A DNA stretch of 35,512 bases from Candidatus Dojkabacteria bacterium. GTDB lineage: Bacteria > Patescibacteriota > Dojkabacteria > GCA-002793355. The position numbers were made by a program, and so were the translations under genes. Positions 23,785 to 30,316 of this stretch are shown here, one piece after another. Within the stretch, counting starts at the first letter, position 1; every line of letters begins with the position of its first letter. The stretch covers positions 1 to 35,512 of the forward strand of contig WFZK01000020.1 of assembly GCA_015489595.1 (NCBI GenBank). The letters are read 5' to 3'. The notes beneath the pieces were generated by a model. It was not told the DNA's origin, did not search any database, and saw nothing but the letters and a program-made list of their open reading frames with translations.

Positions 23785-24945
23785 TTACAACTCTAGAGTC
23801 TTCTTTATCTTTTCGGCTAGCTCGGAAATATCCAAGTCAGGAGACTCCTCAACTTTAGACTCTTCTGATTTAGTGGATTCGGGCTCTGGTTTAGCTTGAG
23901 GTTGAGTAGCCGACTTGTCTGTCACAGGAATCTCTTTTTCCTCAGGAGCTATAGTATGGCTAACACTTTTCTCCACGATGGATTCTCCTTCCCTTAAAAC
24001 ACTCAAGACTACCTCTTTGGCCTCTTTTAGACTCATCTTATCAAGCATCCCTTCTGCCCAATTTTTAGTTGAAAAAACATTTAACTTAGAAGCAAAATTC
24101 GGCAGACTTTTACCAATGATTCTCAGGTATACCGAATCACCAGTGGAGATTAAAGAGACTATAGGCTTATCAACCCCATGGTATAGTAGATATACTAGGT
24201 CGGCCCATAAAGGCATAGAGGGTCTAAAATTCTCAGGATCAACCACCAAGGACCCAATAATTGCGTCGGACTCCAGTTCCCAATTCTCAAGTGCTCTTAT
24301 GTTAAAGTTGGTATCCTTTACAAGTACAGCACTGCTGAAAAGCTCTCTTATTTTCCCAAAATCCACCCTAAAATCTCCGGAGAGTACACCTAGAACTAAG
24401 TGGTTATAAACATCCAACATAAAAAGATCCTTTAAACAATCAGGTAGTAAAGCGTCGCTGGTTAAAAAGTCTTGATCGAAATCAGCTAAACTAATCACAT
24501 GGTCGTCTTTAATGTAGCCATAGCCGGATAGTCCATAGACTTCGCTGTAATCTTCTAGCTCAGAAACATAACCAAATTGAATAAAAGGAGTCTTGCCTGC
24601 TTTGACAAATTGAATCATCTGGGGATCAATTTCAATGCTTTCTCCCGTGGGTTCAAGGTAAATTACTAAGTTATCGTCCTCTAAATCGACCTTCAACTTT
24701 TTTACCTGTTTCTTAGCACCCTTAATCACTATCCTATAGTCTTTTTCAATTTTCAGTTCTGACTTGTATGGAATCTTACACTCTTCTAATAGATTTTTAA
24801 GCCAAGGTATCACAGCGCCTGGCACATAAAGGGGTAGATTGTGTTTGTGAACTAATGCTAAAGCCCGCAGAGCTTCAAACCAACCTGCTTTTCCAGATAA
24901 AACTACAGATATCCCTTTCTTATTTAAAACCTCTGAAAGTTGCAT
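23785..24945 (-). CDS. Unknown protein with nucleotide-phosphatase-like or Rossmann-like layout
   Basis: The 386-residue soluble protein begins MQLSEVLNKKGISVVLSGKA. The first 310 residues look folded, with alternating strands and helices (YRIVIKGAKKQVKKLKV, ISLADFDQDFL). Residues 315-385 are a Glu/Lys/Pro/Ser-rich disordered stretch ending in an amphipathic helix (DISELAEKIKKTLEL) that could dock a partner. A distant relation to DHH/DHHA1 phosphoesterases occurred to me (central GVLSGDFRVDF, terminal SVYLRIIGKSLPNFA), but the DHH motif is not visible and I do not claim it. The gene has its own promoter: extended -10 TGC-TATAAT (24951-24956), 5 nt before the ATG. Confidence 0.7.
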   Translation of the reverse strand: MQLSEVLNKKGISVVLSGKAGWFEALRALALVHKHNLPLYVPGAVIPWLKNLLEECKIPYKSELKIEKDYRIVIKGAKKQVKKLKVDLEDDNLVIYLEPTGESIEIDPQMIQFVKAGKTPFIQFGYVSELEDYSEVYGLSGYGYIKDDHVISLADFDQDFLTSDALLPDCLKDLFMLDVYNHLVLGVLSGDFRVDFGKIRELFSSAVLVKDTNFNIRALENWELESDAIIGSLVVDPENFRPSMPLWADLVYLLYHGVDKPIVSLISTGDSVYLRIIGKSLPNFASKLNVFSTKNWAEGMLDKMSLKEAKEVVLSVLREGESIVEKSVSHTIAPEEKEIPVTDKSATQPQAKPEPESTKSEESKVEESPDLDISELAEKIKKTLEL

Positions 24946-25044
24946 TAAGTATTATAGCATAATACTACAGGGACTCTATCTCAGGCCAGAATGGAATAGA
25001 AGCCAGTTGCGTGGCCTAAATTTCAGGCTCCTTTAGCTTTAGTC

Positions 25045-25833
25045 TCATTTATGAATGACCTCAACGTCTAAATTTGTTACCAATTCTGTACACATATCTA
25101 AGGCCTTAGGATTTGCGCATATGAACTTCCCAATATATTTAACCGACTGAAAATCTCGAGTTATAGCCGAATAGGCCCAAGGGGGTTCTACTGTTTCGCC
25201 AAGCGCATTTACCCTCGTATTGTAGATCTTACCCACCAGAGTAATGTAGCCGTCTTTAAGTTTAGCCCAATGCGCTTTGCCCAATCTTATCGTCTCAAAT
25301 TCTTTGCCTAGTAGTTTCTCTATGTGAGCTGGATACGCCTCAGAATACTGCCCTATTTTAAGGAGAAGGTGGTTATCTGGACCATATATCTCAGCATAGT
25401 AATCATCTAAAACCTTCTGTGTGGTAAGAAACCTAGCGTTTACTCTATATTCAAAAATGTTCCCTTCTGTATCTTTAAGCTTAAAGGATCTTACGACGTG
25501 TTTGGCCGCGAGTTCTACTTGCATGTTCTTAACTACCTGAGTACATTTATCTAAAAGCTTTACATCAGCACAGCGAAAAGTGGCCATAAGTTCTGAATTA
25601 ACATAAGCAGACGCCCACGATTTTTTATCCGAAGGAACTCTACGAAGCTCTATTGATCCATAATCGGTCTTGATCCACACCACCTCTCCTAAATCTTTTG
25701 TTTTGAAGGTTTTGGACAAGAATTTAGGAGCATTCCCGGGGAATGCCTCAGGAAGCACCCTTACGGTCATAAACAGTTTCTTATCTTTAAGGTACAGCTC
25801 GGCTGTATCGATCCTTCTGGGAGAAACCTTCAC
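25045..25833 (-). CDS. C-terminal part of a membrane-anchored protein with a duplicated domain (separated by a frame break)
   Basis: The 262-residue frame starts at a GTG overlapping the upstream stop by 4 nt (GTGA). It contains one complete copy of an unknown domain of about 110 residues (GNIFEYRVNARF, then AEIYGPDNHLL, AYPAHIEKLLGKEFETIRLG, HWAKLKDGYITL). Before that lies most of a second copy (AELYLKDKKLF, AFPGNAPKFLSKTFKTKDLG, VVWIKTDYGSIEL). The missing beginning of this first copy is found at the end of the upstream frame (GNIYEFTVSVPF). A single folded domain is thus divided between two frames, pointing to a frameshift instead of two genes. Paired Cys (FRCADVKLLDKCTQ and FICANPKALDMCTE) recur at matching positions, suggesting a disulphide and an extracytoplasmic location. 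Confidence 0.7.
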   Translation of the reverse strand: MKVSPRRIDTAELYLKDKKLFMTVRVLPEAFPGNAPKFLSKTFKTKDLGEVVWIKTDYGSIELRRVPSDKKSWASAYVNSELMATFRCADVKLLDKCTQVVKNMQVELAAKHVVRSFKLKDTEGNIFEYRVNARFLTTQKVLDDYYAEIYGPDNHLLLKIGQYSEAYPAHIEKLLGKEFETIRLGKAHWAKLKDGYITLVGKIYNTRVNALGETVEPPWAYSAITRDFQSVKYIGKFICANPKALDMCTELVTNLDVEVIHK

Positions 25834-26144
25834 AGAATATCAAAAGGTACGGATACAGTAAACTCATAGATGTTCCCGCCCAAAAACTCAAAAAGCTGAA
25901 ATGCCTGAGTGTGAAGAGATGGCTTAGGAGCCTCATTATTAGATGGTTTTCGCGTAGAGGTAGGTTGCTCAACAGTGGAAGTGAGAGTCGCAGTAATCTG
26001 TTCAACCGTGGTAGGAATAAACTGCGGAGGCTGTGAAGAAATAGAGGCTGAGGGGTTGACAGCAAAGTATACCACGGCCCCGGTGACTGCGGCAGAGGCC
26101 AAAGCCGAAGCTAAACTAGCAAGGACGAGCTTTTTGTCTATCAT
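25830..26144 (-). CDS. N-terminal part of the same membrane-anchored protein
   Basis: The 104-residue frame has a signal-anchor helix at about 6-28 (VLASLASALASAAVTGAVVY), a Ser/Thr/Pro/Gln-rich linker (30-80), and then FQLFEFLGGNIYEFTVSVPFDIL before a TGA at 25830. The last 20 residues align with the start of the repeat domain in the downstream frame (FKLKDTEGNIFEYRVNARF). The break therefore cuts through a domain. Joining the frames needs a -1 shift within the last three codons. The ATG is 5 nt after TATATT (26150-26155), so a promoter is intact and the gene is probably expressed or recently broken. Confidence 0.7.
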   Translation of the reverse strand: MIDKKLVLASLASALASAAVTGAVVYFAVNPSASISSQPPQFIPTTVEQITATLTSTVEQPTSTRKPSNNEAPKPSLHTQAFQLFEFLGGNIYEFTVSVPFDIL

Positions 26145-26213
26145 CGCAAAATATATAACTTTATCTGCTAAATTATAGCACTAGTAAGGCAAACTGCGGG
26201 ATTCCCCATACGG

Positions 26214-26233
26214 GGCTGGGGCAAAACCCACTC
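26214..26233. repeat. Palindrome half-copy (I) behind the EamA gene
   Basis: GGGGCTGGGGCAAAACCC matches one arm of the palindrome family, but the matching second arm is missing. It begins immediately after the EamA-like gene's stop codon (26234-26236) on the minus strand, the same junction seen for copies D and G. Confidence 0.6.
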
Positions 26234-26647
26234 TCAAAAATTAAGCAACAAAGCACCTATAAACATAAATACAGCCCCAAGAACACTTTTAAGGGTAAGC
26301 TTCTCACTTAAAAACAAAGCTGCTCCAATTACCAGAATCACTACACTCAGCTTATCAATCGCATAAACCCCTTTAACCGGGCCGTGCTTTAGAGCGATAA
26401 AATAGAAAGTCCAAGACAGAGCCCCGGAGATTGCGGCCAGTATAAGGAAGATTGTATCGTGGGAGCTGAGCTTAGGGATTTTAAGCTTGTTAGTGGCGGT
26501 GGCGATGGCGATCATAATGATCGCCATCGCCACCGCTCGTAGCGTTGTCATTGTAACTGGATCTATATTTTTAAGCGCAATTTTGCCTGTAATACTTACC
26601 AGCGCCGCAAACAAAGCAGAAAGCAGAGCAAATATCACCCACATCAT
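26234..26647 (-). CDS. Small EamA/DMT-type membrane transporter (half-size)
   Basis: The 137-residue protein has four to five membrane helices (MWVIFALLSALFAALVSITG, AVAMAIIMIAIATA, TIFLILAAISGALSWTFYFI, VVILVIGAALFLSEKL, SVLGAVFMFIGALLLNF). This is one EamA unit of the drug/metabolite transporter superfamily. The FYFIALKHGPVKGVYAIDKLSVV segment is typical. Single-unit members work as dimers; the substrate cannot be read from sequence. The start is fixed by an extended -10 TGG-TACAAT (26655-26660), 7 nt before ATGATG. A longer reading would translate palindrome J. The second helix (residues 38-51) is encoded by a perfect 41-bp palindrome. Confidence 0.82.
   Translation of the reverse strand: MMWVIFALLSALFAALVSITGKIALKNIDPVTMTTLRAVAMAIIMIAIATATNKLKIPKLSSHDTIFLILAAISGALSWTFYFIALKHGPVKGVYAIDKLSVVILVIGAALFLSEKLTLKSVLGAVFMFIGALLLNF
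26496..26536. repeat. Perfect 20-bp-arm palindrome inside the EamA gene
   Basis: Arms 26496-26515 and 26517-26536 are exact complements with a single central base. The sequence (GCGGTGGCGATGGCGATCAT as the left arm) is unrelated to the intergenic palindrome core. It keeps the frame and encodes membrane residues AVAMAIIMIAIATA. Confidence 0.95.
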
Positions 26648-26691
26648 TGTAGCTATTGTACCATGACCCGCAGGGGCTTTAAGCGAAAATT

Positions 26692-26735
26692 GGGAGTGGG
26701 GCAAAACCAATCTTTTACGATTTTGCCCCACTCCC
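26692..26735. repeat. Dispersed palindrome, copy J (perfect 15-bp arms)
   Basis: Arms 26692-26706 and 26721-26735 are exact complements with a 14-nt loop. The core is GGGGCAAAA/TTTTGCCCC. It lies between the KaiC-partner gene and the EamA gene, both on the minus strand. Confidence 0.92.
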
Positions 26736-26824
26736 CTAAGTAACTCCCCCCTTGTCTGCCTTAAACCATCCTGCCCACAGGCAACTTCTCTATCATGGGA
26801 AAGGTAACCTGCTTTAGGACATGA

Positions 26825-26882
26825 AGCCGGGGTTATAGAGAATTAATTTGACCCTAGCCCCGTCATTGTCTCTATGCCGGCT
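26825..26882 (-). ncRNA. Candidate structured 3' region behind the KaiC-partner gene
   Basis: AGCCGG (26825-26830) pairs with CCGGCT (26877-26882), and ATAGAGA (26835-26841) pairs with TCTCTAT (26869-26875). An inner TGAC/GTCA helix (26849-26852 / 26862-26865) is also possible. Together they form a stacked, bulged hairpin ending 9 nt after the partner gene's stop on the minus strand. No U-tract follows, so it is not a standard terminator. It could be an mRNA 3' stabiliser or a small RNA. Confidence 0.35.
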
Positions 26883-26890
26883 GCTCTAAT

Positions 26891-27532
26891 CTAGCTAATA
26901 GCTTGCTTGATCTTCTTTAGAAGCTCCGCAGGAGATACAACCGGATACTCTAACTTCTGCACAACCTCTTCTATCTTAAACTCAGAGATAGGAGCATCCT
27001 TAAGCTTCTCCAACAACGCTTCTGAGGAATCAATAGGGTAATCAACTCCTTTAGTATGCTTAAGCACCAAATACGCCCACGGAGCATCGCAATACTCTAA
27101 AGCCTGCTGCGCCATCTCATGACCGTACTCTGCAACGGCTTTAGCCTGCTCTCCAGCCTTCACTTTCTGATATGCAAGTTTAGCAATCCCTCCTGCAACG
27201 TGGACTCTCAGACTTTTCTTCTCCTCCTCTGTTAGCTCGTCTAAATGTTCCACCTTATACAGAGCCTTATCTGGATCTGCTCTTAGAATATTCCTGGTTG
27301 TATTAAGTGTAATCCCGAGAAAATCAGCAATCTCATTGTCTAGCTTAAGATACTCATTTTTCAAAACAACAGCAAAACACGCTCTTGCTAAACTCGGAAG
27401 CCACGTAAGGGTGCGATATTCTGCCAAGTTGTGCAACCCTCCAAGCAATTCTATAGACTTATAAAACACCTGTTCCACAAGCCTATTTAGTTCGCGTTTA
27501 TTTACGTCTGTTTGAGGAGTAACTGTGATCAT
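26891..27532 (-). CDS. HTH protein of the archaeal KaiC-partner type
   Basis: The 213-residue protein carries the segment YRTLTWLPSLARACFAVVLKNEYLKLDNEIADFLGITLNTTRNILRADP in two parts (residues 39-58 and 59-86). This segment contains a probable helix-turn-helix (EIADFLGITLNTTRNILR). From memory it resembles the near-KaiC regulatory domain found beside KaiC-like genes in archaea. The C-terminal part is helical and Glu/Lys-rich (EEVVQKLEYPV, AELLKKIKQAIS). It starts 22 nt after the KaiC-like gene and is surely co-transcribed with it. A DNA-binding or signal-relay role with the KaiC-like ATPase is an inference from the family's fixed pairing. Confidence 0.72.
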   Translation of the reverse strand: MITVTPQTDVNKRELNRLVEQVFYKSIELLGGLHNLAEYRTLTWLPSLARACFAVVLKNEYLKLDNEIADFLGITLNTTRNILRADPDKALYKVEHLDELTEEEKKSLRVHVAGGIAKLAYQKVKAGEQAKAVAEYGHEMAQQALEYCDAPWAYLVLKHTKGVDYPIDSSEALLEKLKDAPISEFKIEEVVQKLEYPVVSPAELLKKIKQAIS

Positions 27533-27554
27533 AGCAATTTAATTAACATTTTAT

Positions 27555-28451
27555 TTAAGCAGTCTGCTGCCTAAGTTCACTTAAAGGCTTAAGGATCTCT
27601 ACAAGTCCAGATTCTGTAATTCTCATAAGGTGGGTCCTACTATCATGGCCTGCCATTCTGCACCCATCTATTCTGAAAAGCCTTACCACCTCGCCAATTG
27701 GCAAACCATACTGTCTGGCTTTAAAGGTTGTATCTATTACCTCTTTGGCCAAAACCATTGTGCCGTCGACTATATGGCCTACTGCGTATCCTCCGGCCGC
27801 CTCAGCGGTTTGAAGCTCATGCCCGCTTCTTTTCTGCGAGACAAATAGCGCAGTTTGATACCACTTCTTCATGAAGTTAAACATTCTCCGGACTACGCTT
27901 CTTGCAAGCATCTCTTTGTGCTCATAAAAACCAGTTACAGAATCGATAACAGTATAGTTTACTTTAAACTGCTTAATAGCATAAGCTATCGTTGCTAAAA
28001 GATCAGGCAGGTTTTCTCTTAAGCTAGAATAAGAAGCAGCGTCGATAAGTACAATATTATCCTCCAGATTCTTAAACTCATAACCCATGGCTGCTGCTCT
28101 TGCCGCAAGCCCAGCGGCAACAAAATTCGCTGGAGATTCGACGGTTATAAACAACACTTTCTCATTCTGAGCGGCACGGGCTATTGTAAATTGCTCTACC
28201 ATCAAAGATTTACCCGTATCGGAAACTCCTGTAATGTTAAACACCGAATATTTAGGAATACCGTTAAGCTTTACCTTTTCTAGCTTTCCGTCTACCTCTT
28301 TGACAGTAAAGAAAAGATCGTCTAAGCCCTTAATTCCAGTGGGAACACCTTCTAATTCTGGTGCTTTTGCATAAGCCTTTGATCCTGTAAATATAGCCTC
28401 TTTTACTACCTTTGGATCTTTGTATTCGTAGCTTTGATAGATCTGATCCAT
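27555..28451 (-). CDS. KaiC-like RecA-superfamily ATPase (archaeal type)
   Basis: The 298-residue protein has a single RecA/KaiC domain: VPTGIKGLDDLFF (36-48), Walker A GVSDTGKS (75-82), a Glu after the second strand in FITVES (Glu105), and Walker B NYTVIDS (165-171). The segment LFVSQKRSGHELQTAEAAGG (about 205-225) resembles KaiC/RadA loop regions, but no second KaiC domain or RecA DNA-repair C-terminus is present. It looks like the archaeal KaiC-domain proteins (AF_0795-like, from memory), not cyanobacterial KaiC. It has the best promoter in the window: TTGACA, 17-nt spacer, TAGAAT, then 5 nt to ATG. The HTH partner gene follows directly. Confidence 0.82.
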   Translation of the reverse strand: MDQIYQSYEYKDPKVVKEAIFTGSKAYAKAPELEGVPTGIKGLDDLFFTVKEVDGKLEKVKLNGIPKYSVFNITGVSDTGKSLMVEQFTIARAAQNEKVLFITVESPANFVAAGLAARAAAMGYEFKNLEDNIVLIDAASYSSLRENLPDLLATIAYAIKQFKVNYTVIDSVTGFYEHKEMLARSVVRRMFNFMKKWYQTALFVSQKRSGHELQTAEAAGGYAVGHIVDGTMVLAKEVIDTTFKARQYGLPIGEVVRLFRIDGCRMAGHDSRTHLMRITESGLVEILKPLSELRQQTA

Positions 28452-28456
28452 ATAGT

Positions 28457-28485
28457 ATTCTAACCAGATCTTAGCAAAGTGTCAA
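28457..28485 (-). promoter_or_regulatory. Consensus promoter of the KaiC-like operon (leaderless)
   Basis: On the minus strand, TTGACA (28480-28485), a 17-nt spacer and TAGAAT (28457-28462) lie 5 nt before the ATG at 28451. The start codon would be at or next to the transcript start. Confidence 0.8.
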
Positions 28486-28549
28486 GTAGACTGCTAAACA
28501 AAATATAGAAGGTGAAAATCCCCTTGTACCGCTATGATAAACTTCAAAT

Positions 28550-29461
28550 ATGAAAATCGCAAAGTTCATAGAACTAATCGACAAAACCCTTACTGGCATC
28601 CTCCAGTCTTACACCCTCCCCAGTCAACCAGGAGTAGCTTTCTCAGGAGGTATAGATAGTACAACCATAGCCTTTAAACTTAAAAAACTAGGCTTTAGGC
28701 CTATACTCCTTACCGCTGGATCCTCTCGCAGCAAAGAGAAAACTCACGCCGAGCAGATAGCGAAGAGATTAGGACTCGAATTCATATTCGTTGAAGTAAC
28801 CCCTGAGTTTATTCAGAACAATCTAGATCTTATATACAACGTTCTTCAACAGAAAACCCCACAGGAGATAAAACAGTTAGCTTATAAAACACGCCCACGA
28901 TTCCCCGGATTGGAAACATATCCTAATGCCATGGACGTAACTATAGGCTTATGTATGTATGCCATTGCAAAGCACCCAAAAGCTCCCAAAACAATCATCA
29001 CCGGCCATGGCGCAGGGGATTTATTCTTAGGAGCATACAAAGTATACAAAATCCCTAGGGATCAACTTCAAGACTACATTGTTAACCAGGCTCTCCCCAG
29101 CGGCAAAGTAGATATATTCAGAGACTCTTTAATAGCAAAACAGGCGGGAAAAACACTTTTAAACCCATTGCTTGAAGAAGAATTTGTCAAGATAGCTCTA
29201 GAGATCCCTGTTTCTCTTAAGCTTAAAAACAATATTCGAAAATACATTTGGCTAAAATATGCAGAATGGTTAGGGGTCCCTAAAATGGCCCTACAAAGAA
29301 GACCAAAGGCTATGCAGTACGGCTGTGGATTTTTAAAGGAGGTTCAGAAAATGCTAAAAATTAAAGCTGCTGAAAATGCAAAAACCAGAGACCAACCTAG
29401 AAAAGAGAGAGCAAAAAAGCTCGCAAGAACAAAGATTATCCCTAACGCAAGTTCAGAATAA
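28550..29461 (+). CDS. Asparagine-synthase-like PP-loop ATPase (no glutaminase domain)
   Basis: The 303-residue protein carries the PP-loop SGGIDS at 32-37, then PILLTAGSSRSKEKTHAEQIAKRL in two blocks around 53-76, and IITGHGAGDLFLGAY around 147-161. It also has a C-terminal YIWLKYAEWLGVP block. This is the synthetase half of AsnB, which adenylates a carboxylate. The N-terminal Cys2 glutaminase domain is missing, so ammonia or a partner must supply nitrogen. The exact substrate is uncertain. The 3' end codes a Lys/Arg-rich tail and overlaps the convergent truncated prepilin peptidase by 118 nt. TATGAT lies 11 nt upstream of the ATG. Confidence 0.8.
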   Translation: MKIAKFIELIDKTLTGILQSYTLPSQPGVAFSGGIDSTTIAFKLKKLGFRPILLTAGSSRSKEKTHAEQIAKRLGLEFIFVEVTPEFIQNNLDLIYNVLQQKTPQEIKQLAYKTRPRFPGLETYPNAMDVTIGLCMYAIAKHPKAPKTIITGHGAGDLFLGAYKVYKIPRDQLQDYIVNQALPSGKVDIFRDSLIAKQAGKTLLNPLLEEEFVKIALEIPVSLKLKNNIRKYIWLKYAEWLGVPKMALQRRPKAMQYGCGFLKEVQKMLKIKAAENAKTRDQPRKERAKKLARTKIIPNASSE

Positions 29462-29763
29462 AGATACTTTCTAGAAAGCTTTGCCCCACAGTATCTGCAT
29501 CGGCCCCCAGTTAGTAAAAAAGATATTACAGGGATTAAGTCGATTGCCCCAAGAGGATGGCCACATTCGTCGCATCTAGACCTTCCGCAGCAAAGTGAGC
29601 GCCAAAAGCTAGTCCCTAGTTTGTGCTTTCGTACGAACCTGTCTTTAACTAGTTTTAAAAACGAGGCCAAACTTGCGCCTAGGAAAAAGAAGAAAACAAT
29701 CCGTAACAAAACGACAGAGTAATATCCTTCCGTAGAGCTTAAAAGACTCCCTCTAAACAACAT
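29344..29763 (-). CDS. Prepilin peptidase N-terminal part, peptidase domain missing
   Basis: The 139-residue protein matches the first half of PilD/GspO. It has one membrane helix (VVLLRIVFFFFLGASLASFL), then the cytoplasmic loop with two Cys pairs (RCDECGHPLGAIDLIPVISF and GRCRYCGAKLSRKYLYSELA) and one further helix pair. The A24 aspartyl-protease half, with its two catalytic Asp residues (second in GxGD), is absent: the frame ends FAFSAALIFSIF inside the 3' end of the convergent PP-loop gene. As it stands it should not cleave prepilins. A TAAAAT box (29771-29776) lies 7 nt before the ATG at 29763 (a GTG at 29766 is also possible). It may be a decayed gene or a stand-alone N-domain. Confidence 0.8.
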   Translation of the reverse strand: MLFRGSLLSSTEGYYSVVLLRIVFFFFLGASLASFLKLVKDRFVRKHKLGTSFWRSLCCGRSRCDECGHPLGAIDLIPVISFLLTGGRCRYCGAKLSRKYLYSELALGIIFVLASFFALSFLGWSLVFAFSAALIFSIF

Positions 29764-29790
29764 CACTTCAATTTTATCTAACTTATTATC

Positions 29791-30303
29791 CTAAGCTATC
29801 ACAGAATAAAAACCTACCACTGCCAAGCTTACATGAACATTAAGAGAAGCGCCTTTGCCATACATCGGAATAAACACCGTATGATTAAGCTTAGCCAGCG
29901 TCTTTTCTACTATACCATAGGTCTCATTGCCAACCACTAAAGCGTAAGAATCGGGATACCTAAACCTAAAATACGGAGCTGAGTCGGTGGTCTGTTCTAT
30001 ACCGATAAGAGGTACGTTTTTAGTCTTAAGATAATTAATAGCCTTAGCGGTGGTTTTAAAATACCTCCAGTGGACAGACTTTTCCTTATGCCTAGAGACC
30101 TTTTTTAGATCCTTGCCAAAAGGAGGCTTGTGACTAATACCGGTTAAAATAAGCTCTCTTACACCCAAAGCATCAGCTATTCTGAACATTGAAGCCACAT
30201 TTCTAGCGTATTGAATGTTTTCAGCCAAAATATATATCTCCTTGCCGTGCCTGAATTTTTTGTTTAAACGCTTAATCTCACGCTTTAAAAGTTGTTTGTT
30301 CAT
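29791..30303 (-). CDS. SpoU/TrmH-family RNA ribose methyltransferase
   Basis: At 170 residues the protein is near the minimal SpoU length. The three SPOUT motifs are present: NIQYARNVASMFRIADALGV (about 29-48), YALVVGNETYGI (about 119-130) and FIPMYGKGASLNVHVSLAVV (about 143-162). They form the trefoil knot that binds S-adenosylmethionine. It probably 2'-O-methylates a tRNA or rRNA ribose; which nucleotide cannot be told. It follows the nucleotidyltransferase-like gene by 13 nt in the same direction, so the two likely share a transcript. Confidence 0.88.
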   Translation of the reverse strand: MNKQLLKREIKRLNKKFRHGKEIYILAENIQYARNVASMFRIADALGVRELILTGISHKPPFGKDLKKVSRHKEKSVHWRYFKTTAKAINYLKTKNVPLIGIEQTTDSAPYFRFRYPDSYALVVGNETYGIVEKTLAKLNHTVFIPMYGKGASLNVHVSLAVVGFYSVIA

Positions 30304-30316
30304 ATCTATATGTTAC

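Noticed and set aside
23915-24409. Plus-strand frame of 164 codons opposite the unknown 386-residue gene
   Set aside because: Antisense to a gene with a good promoter and protein-like composition; the plus frame is Ser/Leu-rich in the usual shadow manner.
26648-26731. N-terminal extension of the EamA-like protein
   Set aside because: It lies across the promoter and palindrome J; the natural membrane start is MMWVIFALLS at 26647.
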